From: Bacteroidales bacterium
GTDB lineage: Bacteria > Bacteroidota > Bacteroidia > Bacteroidales > UBA932
Direction: 5' to 3'
NCBI GenBank assembly: GCA_017443845.1
Contig: JAFSXX010000054.1
Span: forward strand, 1 to 56,145
DNA: 56,145 nucleotides
The position numbers and the translations under genes were made by a program. A model generated the notes under the pieces. It ran no database searches and was not told the origin of the DNA. It was given only the letters and a program-made list of their open reading frames with translations. Shown one piece after another: positions 1 to 8,583 of the stretch. The first letter of the stretch is position 1, and every line of letters begins with the position of its first letter.

Positions 1-432
1 GGCACCATTAAGCCTGGGAACTGCCCCTTTATGCGACTGCTTCGCAGCTGAAATCAACAGCCGTTCCACCCTTTCAGGCTTGAATACCTTGCGTTCGGAG
101 TAATCTCCAAAGAGAGGCGTTACCTCGTCCACGCCTATCTCCGTGGCCTTTTCGGCGAACCACTCGAAGCGGTCGATGTTCTTTGGCGGAGCCACGGCCA
201 TATGGAGATGATAGGGATGCGTGCCGTATCCTTCCACCTTTTCAAGCACTTCGAACGACACCTTCTTGGGGTCGTCGTCCACAATTACGCACCGGTAGAG
301 CGTACTCGCCCCGTCGATGACATTGATCTCATCGCCAATGCGGTGGCGCAGCACCTTGACACAATGGTTCGACTCCTCTTTGTCGAGGGCCGTAGCACCG
401 GCTGATATATCTTTGCAAAAGAAAAGTTCCAT
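1..432 (-). CDS. rsmE: 16S rRNA (uracil1498-N3)-methyltransferase RsmE, partial
   Basis: The gene starts with ATG at 432 and runs off the left edge, so 144 N-terminal codons are visible with no stop. The translation shows the RsmE N-terminal PUA-like part (HCVKVLRHRIGDEINVIDG) and the start of the SPOUT domain (FEWFAEKATEIGVDEV, then SERKVFKPERVERL and SAAKQS). RsmE methylates N3 of U1498 of 16S rRNA in the small subunit. The C-terminal knot that binds SAM is outside the window. The start lies only 5 nt after a good -7 box, so the mRNA may be leaderless. It is separated from the upstream C10-like gene by a terminator, so it is probably transcribed alone or with genes further left. Confidence 0.9.
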   Translation of the reverse strand, partial: MELFFCKDISAGATALDKEESNHCVKVLRHRIGDEINVIDGASTLYRCVIVDDDPKKVSFEVLEKVEGYGTHPYHLHMAVAPPKNIDRFEWFAEKATEIGVDEVTPLFGDYSERKVFKPERVERLLISAAKQSHKGAVPRLNGA

Positions 433-437
433 AAGCA

Positions 438-445
438 CAAAGTTA
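438..445 (-). promoter_or_regulatory. -7 promoter box of rsmE
   Basis: On the minus strand this reads TAACTTTG, a full match to the Bacteroidota -7 consensus TAnnTTTG. Only 5 nt separate it from the ATG. Confidence 0.6.
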
Positions 446-454
446 CAAAAACAT

Positions 455-482
455 AAAAAACGCCGCAGTAAAAACTGCAGCG
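455..482 (-). terminator. Rho-independent terminator of the C10-like gene
   Basis: On the minus strand a 9-bp stem with one G-T pair (arms 482-474 and 469-461, loop TTTT) is followed by a run of six T at 460-455. It sits just after the stop codon at 512 and before the rsmE promoter. Confidence 0.8.
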
Positions 483-511
483 TCCCTCTATTTGATATAA
501 AAACTACGGTT

Positions 512-2017
512 TCAGTCCTGGTCTCCGCCCCATGGCGTAGAACCATCCATTCGGAAAGAAAGAAGGGCTTCCCTGTCATCATAACTCAGATTCCCCACGT
601 GCCAGTCGCCGGAGTCCACCAGCCACACATTGCTCCAACCCCCATTATCGCCCCAGTTCATGCAGAAATAGGTGATGGGAGACTCCATTATGAAGATGTC
701 AGTATGCAACGAGAGATACTGACTGTTACCGACCTGATCGTCAGGAATAAAGGTATAGTATGCCTGAGTATAATGCGTACCGCTCTTGTAGCCATCCACT
801 ATAAAGGTATATGGATTGGTGGAATTATCGCCATTTGAATGAACTATCGAGGGTATGCCTTCATCCAGCATCAAGCGTATCTCTTCATAAGGATTGACAG
901 CAGCATCCGCAAAGGAAACACAGTAACTTTCCAAATCATACTCACTGAACAATACGCTCTGAAGGGCATCAAAATTCCCGTAAGAATAATTGACTCCATA
1001 AGTCATCTGCATGGAGGAGCCGATATTGGCAAGAAGTATTGCAGCCATACGGGTAGAATCAGAAGTCTGGAAATAAGCCCAGTTCGCCGCGGATTTGTCG
1101 TACTGTTCCATATTTGTCCAGTCCATAGGCTCGTCATCGATATAGGCACTACAAAAAGCTGATCCATACACAGCCGGGCAAGCATCTGAGGAATAGTGCA
1201 TATAGTAAACCATTTGCCCGCCAGCAACTGCTTCACTTCCTGCGGGAGCCCTGTTGCCGGGGATTGCCCTGTCTTTAGGGCAATACTGGTTATAGGGAGC
1301 ATTCTCTCCCCACTTGGTGCTTGTCAGATGATTGACCACGGTAGGACATACATCGTATTGCTGGCCGATTACCAACTGATAATGCCCCGGTACAGGATGA
1401 CTGGAGGTATCGGGTTGGGACCCGGAGCGAGTTCCGTATCCGGGATGAATCACACGGTAAGCGGCAGTACCATCACCCGAAGAAGTGAATTGTTCTGAAA
1501 AACCCAGGATCGAATTCCATTCGGCCAGGCGGGCTTCGCCGTTATTCACCTGATATGGATAATTCTGCAATTCTGAAATCTCCTTTGCAAGGGATTTGAT
1601 CCACCCGGCCAGATTGGGAGACACTTTATCCATATCAAAGCGGCCGTTACCGGCAGCAATCACAGGAGTTGTCCTTTTGTCGGCAGATATTATTTCCCAT
1701 TTACCGGTAGGATAATTAAGTATGTATAAGGCGGGGACTCCTTCATCAGGATAAGATTTGATCTCCGTCTTTGAAGGATCGAAGACAACTCCGTCTGCCG
1801 GTGCATAACCCTTATTCATCGATTTTGTCAAATCTACGCTTTTTCCCGTTGCCTTGTAAACTGCGTACAAAAGAGCTTCAGTTTTGGAAACGAAGAAATC
1901 TCCGGTGGCAGAGCCCCTGGTAAGTTCGTCGGCTTGATTGCTTTGAATAACATCTGAGCAGGAAAAGCTAATCAATGCCAAAGCAATTATTACTGAAGAA
2001 ACGATGAAATTTTTCAT
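512..2017 (-). CDS. streptopain-like (C10 family) lipoprotein with both catalytic residues replaced
   Basis: About 501 residues. I chose the start at 2017 because it gives a clean lipoprotein signal peptide (MKNFIVSSVIIALALISFSC); an in-frame ATG at 2041 would add eight charged residues. The N-terminal half resembles the Spi inhibitory prodomain (YILNYPTGKWEIISADKRTTP). The C-terminal half follows the SpeB/C10 fold: TKWGENAPYNQYCP, then AGSEAVAGGQMVYYM where SpeB has GCVATATAQIMKY, and NPYTFIVDGY where SpeB has GGHAFVIDG, ending in a conserved NWG. The catalytic Cys is therefore Ser (codon AGT at 1237-1235) and the catalytic His is Tyr. The reading frame is otherwise intact. It may act as a binding or inhibitory pseudoprotease; that role is inference. 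Confidence 0.8.
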   Translation of the reverse strand: MKNFIVSSVIIALALISFSCSDVIQSNQADELTRGSATGDFFVSKTEALLYAVYKATGKSVDLTKSMNKGYAPADGVVFDPSKTEIKSYPDEGVPALYILNYPTGKWEIISADKRTTPVIAAGNGRFDMDKVSPNLAGWIKSLAKEISELQNYPYQVNNGEARLAEWNSILGFSEQFTSSGDGTAAYRVIHPGYGTRSGSQPDTSSHPVPGHYQLVIGQQYDVCPTVVNHLTSTKWGENAPYNQYCPKDRAIPGNRAPAGSEAVAGGQMVYYMHYSSDACPAVYGSAFCSAYIDDEPMDWTNMEQYDKSAANWAYFQTSDSTRMAAILLANIGSSMQMTYGVNYSYGNFDALQSVLFSEYDLESYCVSFADAAVNPYEEIRLMLDEGIPSIVHSNGDNSTNPYTFIVDGYKSGTHYTQAYYTFIPDDQVGNSQYLSLHTDIFIMESPITYFCMNWGDNGGWSNVWLVDSGDWHVGNLSYDDREALLSFRMDGSTPWGGDQD

Positions 2018-2038
2018 AATAGCGTTTTTTCTCTTTTG

Positions 2039-2069
2039 CAAATATAATAATTATCATCAAAAAAACAAA
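2039..2069 (-). promoter_or_regulatory. promoter of the C10-like gene
   Basis: On the minus strand TTTG (2069-2066), 19 nt, then TATATTTG (2046-2039): a strong match to the Bacteroidota -33/-7 pattern. The ATG chosen for the gene is 21 nt downstream of the -7 box. Confidence 0.75.
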
Positions 2070-2112
2070 CTGAGGTTAACACTTCGCTGTCTTCTTCTAT
2101 TGTGGATTTTAT

Positions 2113-2120
2113 TATCTTTG
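2113..2120 (+). promoter_or_regulatory. -7 promoter box of the yfcE-like operon
   Basis: TATCTTTG matches TAnnTTTG. It ends 5 nt before the ATG at 2126, suggesting a leaderless transcript. No convincing -33 TTTG is seen at the usual distance. Confidence 0.6.
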
Positions 2121-2125
2121 CAAAT

Positions 2126-2617
2126 ATGTACATCGGACTCATTTCAGACACTCACTGCCTCTTCGACGAGCCTCTCAGGAGGTTCCTCGAGCCCGTGGAC
2201 GAGATCTGGCACGCCGGCGATTTCGGCAACATCGAAACCGCGGACGCGATAGCGGCATTCAAGCCCCTCAAGGGGGTTTACGGCAACTGCGACGGACAGG
2301 ATGTCCGCAAGGTGCATCCGTACATCCAGCTGATGAATGTCGAAGGGAAAAAAATCCTGATGATGCACATCGGTGGCTATCCCGGCCGATACGACCTCAA
2401 CGCTCTCCGCCTTATCGAAGCCCACCGTCCCGACATCTTCGTCTGCGGCCACTCCCATATCCTCAAGGTTGTCAACGACAAACAACGCGGAATGCTGGTG
2501 CTCAATCCGGGCGCCGCAGGAAAATTCGGTTTCCACCTGGTCCGCACCGCACTCCGGTTCCATATCGACAACGGTGTGATCCACGATATGGAGGTCGGGG
2601 AATGGAAAAAAGACTGA
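2126..2617 (+). CDS. YfcE/MJ0936-type metallophosphoesterase
   Basis: A protein of 163 residues, the usual length for the YfcE family of small metal-dependent phosphodiesterases. All calcineurin-type metal motifs are present in order: SDTH (near residue 7), HAGDFG, GNCD, a MMHIGG segment and GHSH, followed by LNPGAAG. These ligate two metal ions that activate water for phosphodiester hydrolysis; the natural substrate is not known. An upstream in-frame ATG at 2102 was rejected because it lies inside the promoter; MYIGLISDTH at 2126 is the family's normal N-terminus. The protein lacks a signal peptide and should be cytosolic. It is first in a likely three-gene operon, 20 nt ahead of the peptidase gene. 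Confidence 0.88.
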   Translation: MYIGLISDTHCLFDEPLRRFLEPVDEIWHAGDFGNIETADAIAAFKPLKGVYGNCDGQDVRKVHPYIQLMNVEGKKILMMHIGGYPGRYDLNALRLIEAHRPDIFVCGHSHILKVVNDKQRGMLVLNPGAAGKFGFHLVRTALRFHIDNGVIHDMEVGEWKKD

Positions 2618-2637
2618 AACAAACCAAACCTACAGAT

Positions 2638-5121
2638 ATGAAAAGACTCTTAACCCTCTTTTTAGGCCTGTCGCTGTCAGCCGCGGCACTTTCGGGACAG
2701 CAGAAGACCTACGGACCCAATTATGAGCTCGCCGAGCAGTTTACAGCCAAGAAGGTCTCCAGTATGGTTTTCTCCCTCGGAGTGAACCCCAACTGGTTCA
2801 GCGGGAGCGACCGCTTCTGGTACCAGTGGAAAACCGCCGAAGGGACGCAGTACTACATCGTGGACCCTGTCGCAGGCTCCAAGAAGGCCGTCTTCGATAT
2901 GGAGAAACTCGCCATGCAGCTCTCCGAAATCGTAAAGGACCCGTTCGATGCCAAGCACATCCCCTTCCAGAAATTCAAACTCTCCGAAGACGACAAGTGC
3001 TTCACCTTCGAGATAAAGAGCACCGAGATGGTCGAGAAGAAGGACAAGAAGGGAGATGACGGCAGCGATGCCGCGGAGGGTGAGAAGAAGAGTGACAACA
3101 AGGGCAAGAAGGAGAACAAGATTTTCCGCTTCGAGTATGACATAGCCTCCGGCACCCTGAAGGATGTGACCGACGATCCCGAGAAAAAGGCATTCCCCGC
3201 CTGGGCAAACGTTTCGCCCGACGGCACCAAGGCCATCTACACCAAGAACCGCGACCTCTGGTGGATGTCGATGGAGGATGTCCGCAAGCTTCAGGAGGAC
3301 AAAAAGGATTCCACCGTGGTGGAGCACAGGATAACCACCGACGCCACCAAGGACTTTTATTACGGAGGAGGCGCATACCGCTCCGCCGAGGTAAAGGACA
3401 CCGCCGCAAGGATGTCGGCCGATATTTACTGGTCGCCCGATTCGCGCCACTATGCGGTCGTAAAATACGACACCGACATGCTCAAGGATCTCTGGGTCAT
3501 CAATTCCGTCACGCTTCCCCGCCCCACCCTGGAGACATATCACTACCAGATGCCCGGTGAGCCCGGCGCCGTGGAGCACCTGCTCATAGGCGACATCGAG
3601 GAGGGTACCCTCACCGAAATCGGCGTGGCGGCATTCAAGGACCAGACCCTCGACATCCTTCGCAAGCCCCTCAAAAAGAGCGAATACAACAAGGAATACC
3701 GCGTAAGGCAGTGGCTCGGCGATGAGGGCAAATTCTACCTCTACCGCACCAGCCGCGACCTCAAGAGGGTGGATGTCTGCGCGGTGGCTCTCGGCGACAC
3801 CATCGCCCGCCCCGTAATCGAGGAACGCCTCAACACCTATGTGGAGACCCGCGATCTCGAACTGATCAACAACGGCACCGAAATGATATGGTGGAGCGAG
3901 CGCAACGGCTGGGCCAACCTCTATCTCTACGGTGCCGACGGAAAGCTCAAGAACAATATCACCGAAGGCCCCTTCCACGTGGAGAGTATCCTTTCGGTGG
4001 ACGAGAAGGCCCGCACAGTCTATTTCCTGGCGATGGGCGTGAACAAGGATGAGAACCCCTACAACGGGCATATCTACCGCGTCGGACTCGACGGGAAGGG
4101 GCTGAAGCAGCTCGACCCCGGCGACTGGAACGCCACCGTAAACAGCTTCAGTGACGATTCGAGATATGTCGTGACAACCTACTCGCGGGTTGACTGCGCA
4201 CCGAAAGCAGCGCTCTACGACAATACCGGCAGGAAGGTAATGGACCTCGAAGAGGCCGACTTCTCGCTGCTGCTGGCGGCTGGATACCAGTTCCCCACCC
4301 CGTTCAAGGTAAAGGCCGCAGACGGTGTCACCGACCTCTACGGATATATGTACAAGCCTTTCGATTTCGATTCCACCCGCAAGTACCCTATCCTCGACTA
4401 TGTCTATCCCGGACCGCAGGTGGAGGGCAATTCCGAAGCCTGGAGCAGCGGATTCCTGCGCAAGGACCGCCTCGCTCAGATCGGCTTCATCGTGGTGACC
4501 GTAGGCAACCGCGGCGGACACCCCAACCGCTCGAAGTGGTACCACAACTACGGCTACGGCAATCTCCGCGACTATGGTCTTGAGGATCAGAAATATGCCA
4601 TCCAGCAGCTCGCTGCCCGCCACAGCTTTATCGACATCAACCGCGTGGGAATCCACGGCCACAGCGGCGGCGGATTCATGTCCACCGCGGCCATCCTCAA
4701 ATACCCCGACTTCTTCAAGGTGGCCGTATCGTGCGCCGGCAACCACGACAACAGCATCTACAACCGCTGGTGGAGCGAGCAGCACCACGGCATCCTGGAG
4801 GAGATCTCGGCAAAGGGCGACACTACTTTCAAATACAGTATCGACAAGAACCAGACAATTGCCAAGAACCTCAAGGGCCATCTGATGCTGGTAACCGGCG
4901 ACATCGACAACAATGTCCACCCTGCCAACACCATCCGCGTGGTCAACGCCCTCATACGCGCAAACAAGCGTTTCGATATGCTTGTCCTGCCCGGCCAGCG
5001 CCACGGCTTCGGCGATATGAACGAATACTTCTTCTGGAGGATGGCCGACTACTACAGCGAGTGGCTCCTCGGCAGCAGCCACCGCGACCAGGTAGATATC
5101 GAAGAACTCAATAACGACTGA
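2638..5121 (+). CDS. S9 family dipeptidyl-peptidase IV-like serine peptidase
   Basis: A protein of 827 residues from the start at 2638, which gives a signal peptide ending near LSAAALSGQ; an earlier in-frame ATG at 2602 lies within the preceding gene. It has an N-terminal beta-propeller (repeats such as IYWSPDSRHYAV) with a Lys/Glu-rich low-complexity insert at roughly residues 130-165. The C-terminal alpha/beta hydrolase domain has GHSGGG with nucleophile Ser676, Asp757 in GDIDNNVH and His789 in QRHGFG, the order expected for a DPP-IV (S9B) triad. It probably removes N-terminal dipeptides from peptides in the periplasm or at the surface. The neighbouring genes do not reveal a specific substrate. 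Confidence 0.88.
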   Translation: MKRLLTLFLGLSLSAAALSGQQKTYGPNYELAEQFTAKKVSSMVFSLGVNPNWFSGSDRFWYQWKTAEGTQYYIVDPVAGSKKAVFDMEKLAMQLSEIVKDPFDAKHIPFQKFKLSEDDKCFTFEIKSTEMVEKKDKKGDDGSDAAEGEKKSDNKGKKENKIFRFEYDIASGTLKDVTDDPEKKAFPAWANVSPDGTKAIYTKNRDLWWMSMEDVRKLQEDKKDSTVVEHRITTDATKDFYYGGGAYRSAEVKDTAARMSADIYWSPDSRHYAVVKYDTDMLKDLWVINSVTLPRPTLETYHYQMPGEPGAVEHLLIGDIEEGTLTEIGVAAFKDQTLDILRKPLKKSEYNKEYRVRQWLGDEGKFYLYRTSRDLKRVDVCAVALGDTIARPVIEERLNTYVETRDLELINNGTEMIWWSERNGWANLYLYGADGKLKNNITEGPFHVESILSVDEKARTVYFLAMGVNKDENPYNGHIYRVGLDGKGLKQLDPGDWNATVNSFSDDSRYVVTTYSRVDCAPKAALYDNTGRKVMDLEEADFSLLLAAGYQFPTPFKVKAADGVTDLYGYMYKPFDFDSTRKYPILDYVYPGPQVEGNSEAWSSGFLRKDRLAQIGFIVVTVGNRGGHPNRSKWYHNYGYGNLRDYGLEDQKYAIQQLAARHSFIDINRVGIHGHSGGGFMSTAAILKYPDFFKVAVSCAGNHDNSIYNRWWSEQHHGILEEISAKGDTTFKYSIDKNQTIAKNLKGHLMLVTGDIDNNVHPANTIRVVNALIRANKRFDMLVLPGQRHGFGDMNEYFFWRMADYYSEWLLGSSHRDQVDIEELNND

Positions 5122-5141
5122 CAATCAGACATTTATCCGTT

Positions 5142-6590
5142 ATGAAACGTTTATACACGATTTTTGCGCTCGCCGCAGCATTGATTCTGGCGGGCGGATG
5201 CAAGAAGGTGGCAGAACCCTATCCGATGTTCTGGACCTGGCTCGAAGATATCCCCTCCATCGATATGGAGAGTGCATTTACCCACATGGAAGAGGCCGGA
5301 CTCGACGCGGTGATGCTTCACGCAGCTTCGGTCGAAGATTACATCAAGGATGTCGAGATAGCCCGCAGGCACGGCATCCGCGTCTGGGCCTGGGTGTGGA
5401 CCCTCAACCCGCCCCGCCAGGAGCGTCCCCAGATGCTCGAGGAACACCCTGACTGGTTCAGCGTGAACCGCAACGGCGAAAGCGTAAAAACATTCAAGGC
5501 ATACGTCAATTCCTACAAATTCCTCTGCCCCGCCCTGCCCGAGGTACGCGACTATCTGAAGGAGAAAGTCAAGACTATCTGCGAGATCGACGGCGTGGAG
5601 GGCATCTGTCTCGACTATTGCCGCCTCATCGACTGTGTGCTCCCCATCTCGCTGGCCTACAACTACAATCTGCGCCAGGACACCGAGGTCTGGTCGGAGT
5701 ACGACTTCGGATACCACCCCGCTATGATAGAGAAATTCGTGGCGCAGTACGGATACGACCCCCGTACCCTCGAAGATCCCTCGCGCGACGAGCGCTGGTG
5801 CCAGTTCCGCTGCGACCAGGTTACCGAAGTGGCCAATATGATGGCCGAGGTGGCGCATTCCTATGGCAAGACAGTCTCCGCATCCCCGTTCTCGGCAGCC
5901 GGAGTGGCGAAGTTCATGGTATTCCAGGAGTGGGGCAAATGGGACCTCGATATGGTCTTCCCCATGAATTATACCGACTTCTACACGATGGACAAGTCTT
6001 TCGCCTATGACGCTACGGTAGAGAACAACAAGGCCAAGGGCCCCAACACGACCCTCTTCTGCGGCATCGACACCGAGCTCGGCGGCGACCCCGCGACCAC
6101 CCTCGCAAAGATGGACGAGGCCTTCCGCGCAGGCGCGCAGGGCATCTCGCTCTACACGATCGAGGGTCTCGACACACCTGAGCTCCGCGCCGGATTCAAG
6201 GCTTACGCCGACAGCCTCCGCGCCCTCCGCAAAGCCAACGGCGGAGTGGTGCCCTTCACCCCCGCGGAGGCGGCCAATATGGATCCTTTTGCCAACGAAG
6301 GCCTGATGGCGGTCGTAAGGCGCAACATACAGCGTGTCGCAGCCGGCGAGGCTATCCACGAAAAGAGTGTCAACGGTATGGTCAAGGACGACCCTGCGAA
6401 GGTATATCCCGATCTTGAGCTCGGCGATTTCGAGCTCGTCCGCCAGACCGACAGGCTCCTCGAATACAAAGTGACCGACGCCGAGAGCGGACAGTCGTTC
6501 AAAGTGCTCTTCATAACCTACGGCAATGTCATCTCCGGCTGGGATGTCAGGCCGCTCGCAGACACCGAGCCACTGCCTCTCAAGCGCTAA
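5142..6590 (+). CDS. lipoprotein with GHL10-type (glycosyl hydrolase-like 10) TIM barrel
   Basis: A protein of 482 residues with a lipoprotein signal (AAALILAGGC, lipobox LAGGC). The body looks like the GHL10/DUF187 TIM-barrel family: an early FWTWLEDIPSID segment, a GIRVWAWVWTLNPP strand, EHPDWFSVNRNG, CPALPEVRDYL, a GVEGICLDYCR motif that carries a likely catalytic Asp, and DLDMVFPMNYTDFY. In this family carbohydrate hydrolysis is predicted but rarely shown, so the substrate is unknown. It lies 20 nt after the peptidase gene and is followed by a strong terminator, so it is the last gene of the 2.1-6.6 kb operon. The last ~100 residues lie outside the barrel and I do not recognise them. Confidence 0.75.
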   Translation: MKRLYTIFALAAALILAGGCKKVAEPYPMFWTWLEDIPSIDMESAFTHMEEAGLDAVMLHAASVEDYIKDVEIARRHGIRVWAWVWTLNPPRQERPQMLEEHPDWFSVNRNGESVKTFKAYVNSYKFLCPALPEVRDYLKEKVKTICEIDGVEGICLDYCRLIDCVLPISLAYNYNLRQDTEVWSEYDFGYHPAMIEKFVAQYGYDPRTLEDPSRDERWCQFRCDQVTEVANMMAEVAHSYGKTVSASPFSAAGVAKFMVFQEWGKWDLDMVFPMNYTDFYTMDKSFAYDATVENNKAKGPNTTLFCGIDTELGGDPATTLAKMDEAFRAGAQGISLYTIEGLDTPELRAGFKAYADSLRALRKANGGVVPFTPAEAANMDPFANEGLMAVVRRNIQRVAAGEAIHEKSVNGMVKDDPAKVYPDLELGDFELVRQTDRLLEYKVTDAESGQSFKVLFITYGNVISGWDVRPLADTEPLPLKR

Positions 6591-6620
6591 ATATCACAGA
6601 ATTGACGCTTATCCGTTTCA

Positions 6621-6670
6621 AAAGCCGATTTTTGCCGCCCTTGACAAAAATCGGCTTTACCATTATTTTT
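6621..6670 (+). terminator. terminator of the yfcE-DPP-GHL10 operon
   Basis: A perfect 14-bp stem (6621-6634 with 6645-6658) and a 10-nt loop are followed by a T-rich tract at 6663-6671. It lies 30 nt after the stop codon. Confidence 0.88.
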
Positions 6671-6707
6671 TGTCCCGTTTTGCTTGACAGCGCCCCTGCC
6701 GCGGATA

Positions 6708-6715
6708 TATCTTCG
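6708..6715 (+). promoter_or_regulatory. possible -7 box of comM
   Basis: TATCTTCG differs from TAnnTTTG at one position and ends 14 nt before the comM ATG. A TTG occurs 21 nt upstream (6684-6686). Confidence 0.4.
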
Positions 6716-6729
6716 CAGCAAAAAAGAAG

Positions 6730-8304
6730 ATGCTGTTCAAGTCGTACTGCGCCACCTGCATAGGGATCGATGCCGTCACGGTAACGGTGGAAGTGGACAT
6801 ATCCACCGGAATCGGGCTGCATCTGGTAGGGCTTCCCGACAGCGCCGTGAGGGAGAGCCTGCTGAGAGTGATAACGGCGCTTACGAGTTACGGATTCCGC
6901 ATCCCGGGCAAAAGGCTGGTCGTGAACCTGGCCCCCGCGGACATACGCAAGGAGGGCTCCTCCTTCGACCTGGCCATTGCCATCGGCCTTCTGGCCGTCT
7001 CGGAACAGATTTACGCTCCGCGCTGCGGCGATTTCCTGATAATGGGAGAATTGGCCCTGGACGGCAGGATCAGGCCCGTAAACGGCGTCCTGCCGGTCGC
7101 AGTCCACGCAAAGGAGTCGGGATTCAAGGGCTGCATCTTCCCGGAGGTATCGGCGAGGGAAGCAGCCGACATCGATGGCATTGACATCTACGGAGTGTCG
7201 CGCCTGTCCGAAGTCATCGATATCCTTTCGGACGACATCGACATGTCGCAGCTGCTTGTAAAGCCCCTCCCGACGCAGACGCAGAAGCCTGTCTATGTCA
7301 ACGACTTCAAGGATGTGAGAGGACAGAAACTGGCCAAAAGGGGGCTCGAGATCGCGGCCGCCGGAGGGCACAATATCCTTCTCATCGGCCCTCCCGGCAG
7401 CGGCAAGTCGATGATGGCCTCCTGCCTGCCTTCGATCCTGCCGCCGATGACCAGGGAGGAGTCGGTCGAGACCAGCAAGATTTACTCGATCTCAGGCAAC
7501 AGCCGGGGGCGGACGGGACTGATGAAGGAGCGCCCCTTCCGAAGTCCCCACCACAGCGCCAGCATCGCTTCGCTGATAGGCGGCGGCTCGATGGCAAGTC
7601 CCGGGGAAATCTCGCTCGCAAACAACGGAGTGCTATATCTAGATGAAGTGGCGCAGTTTCCCCGCTCGCTGCTCGACGCCCTGCGCCAACCGCTCGAGGA
7701 TGGCAAGGTGACGATTTCAAGGGCTCGTTACAAAGTCTCCTTCCCCTCTTCGTTCATGCTCGTCGCGTCGATGAACCCCTGCCCCTGCGGCCACTATGGG
7801 GACGAAAACGGAAAGTGCACCTGCTCGCGCAGCCAGATAATCAACTACATGAACCGGCTGTCGGGGCCGATGCTCGACCGCCTGGACCTGCATATCTGGG
7901 CCCGCGGGCTCTCTCCCGGAGAACTGCTCGGCAGGGAAGAAACCGGGGACAGAGGCTCTGCGCAGCTTCCATCCACCGAGGAGAGCAGTTCTTCGATTGC
8001 CGCCAGGGTGGCTCTATCCAGGGAGATACAGGCGGCGAGGTTCAAGGGAGAGGACGGCCTGTTCTGCAACTCGATGATGAAAGAGCGGCATCTGAAGCGG
8101 TGGTGCGCCCTCTCCGACGAATGCACCCGCACCCTCGAACAGATAATCGAAAAAATAGGGCTTTCCGCAAGGGCTTACTCCCGGATCCTGAAGGTCTCAC
8201 GCACGATTGCCGACCTGGAGGGCACTCCGGCCATACTTCCTCAACACATAATGGAGGCCGCGTCATTCCGGGCTCTCGACCGGCATAGGATAGAAGATTT
8301 GTAA
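6730..8304 (+). CDS. comM: ComM/YifB family Mg-chelatase-like AAA+ ATPase
   Basis: A protein of 524 residues, close to the ~510 of the family. The N-terminal ChlI-type domain (GIGLHLVGLPDSAVRES, NLAPADIRKEGSSFDLAIA) precedes an AAA+ domain with Walker A GPPGSGKS and Walker B GVLYLDEV, then MNPCPCG with a cysteine cluster (CPCGHY...CTCS) and the DRLDLHI motif, and the C-terminal domain. In naturally transformable bacteria ComM is a hexameric branch-migration helicase that helps incoming DNA recombine; many non-competent bacteria carry it too. Its last codons contain the -33 element of the hicAB promoter. Confidence 0.92.
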   Translation: MLFKSYCATCIGIDAVTVTVEVDISTGIGLHLVGLPDSAVRESLLRVITALTSYGFRIPGKRLVVNLAPADIRKEGSSFDLAIAIGLLAVSEQIYAPRCGDFLIMGELALDGRIRPVNGVLPVAVHAKESGFKGCIFPEVSAREAADIDGIDIYGVSRLSEVIDILSDDIDMSQLLVKPLPTQTQKPVYVNDFKDVRGQKLAKRGLEIAAAGGHNILLIGPPGSGKSMMASCLPSILPPMTREESVETSKIYSISGNSRGRTGLMKERPFRSPHHSASIASLIGGGSMASPGEISLANNGVLYLDEVAQFPRSLLDALRQPLEDGKVTISRARYKVSFPSSFMLVASMNPCPCGHYGDENGKCTCSRSQIINYMNRLSGPMLDRLDLHIWARGLSPGELLGREETGDRGSAQLPSTEESSSSIAARVALSREIQAARFKGEDGLFCNSMMKERHLKRWCALSDECTRTLEQIIEKIGLSARAYSRILKVSRTIADLEGTPAILPQHIMEAASFRALDRHRIEDL

Positions 8305-8328
8305 TTAGTACTATTTTTAGTATCTTTG
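8298..8328 (+). promoter_or_regulatory. hicAB promoter
   Basis: TTTG (8298-8301), 19 nt, TATCTTTG (8321-8328): full match to the Bacteroidota pattern. The TTTG overlaps the last codon and stop of comM, and the -7 box ends just 2 nt before the hicA ATG. Confidence 0.75.
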
Positions 8329-8330
8329 CG

Positions 8331-8582
8331 ATGAGTACGAAAGAGAAACTGATTGAGAGATTTTGCAGACTGCCGAAAGACTTTTCTTTTGAAGAATTGG
8401 TCAGATCGTTCGGGTATTTTGGTTATCGCCTGGATAACAAAGGATTAACCTCGGGATCCAGAATAGGGTTTATCAAAGGTGATGACAAGATATATCTGCA
8501 TAAGCCACATCCCGGAAATATAATCCTTAAAGCTACGATGAAAGACATATACAAGTTAATGAGGAAAAGAAAACTGATATAG
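8331..8582 (+). CDS. hicA: HicA-type toxin of a HicAB pair
   Basis: A protein of 83 residues with the small dsRBD-like HicA layout: LVRSFGYFGYRLDNKG, SGSRIGF, a YLHKPHPGN segment and a basic C-terminus (LMRKRKLI). HicA proteins are ribosome-independent mRNA interferases. In classical HicA the catalytic His lies in GSHxxF; here that position is Arg (GSRIGF), while His residues occur in HKPHP. This GSR/HKPHPGN variant is one I recognise from Bacteroidota HicA-annotated proteins, so it may be a divergent functional type. It is followed after 1 nt by the hicB-type antitoxin gene, the expected toxin-first order. Confidence 0.8.
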   Translation: MSTKEKLIERFCRLPKDFSFEELVRSFGYFGYRLDNKGLTSGSRIGFIKGDDKIYLHKPHPGNIILKATMKDIYKLMRKRKLI

Positions 8583-8583
8583 T

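Noticed and set aside
2677-5124. 815-codon minus-strand open frame
   Set aside because: Antisense shadow of the S9 peptidase gene, which has full catalytic motifs.
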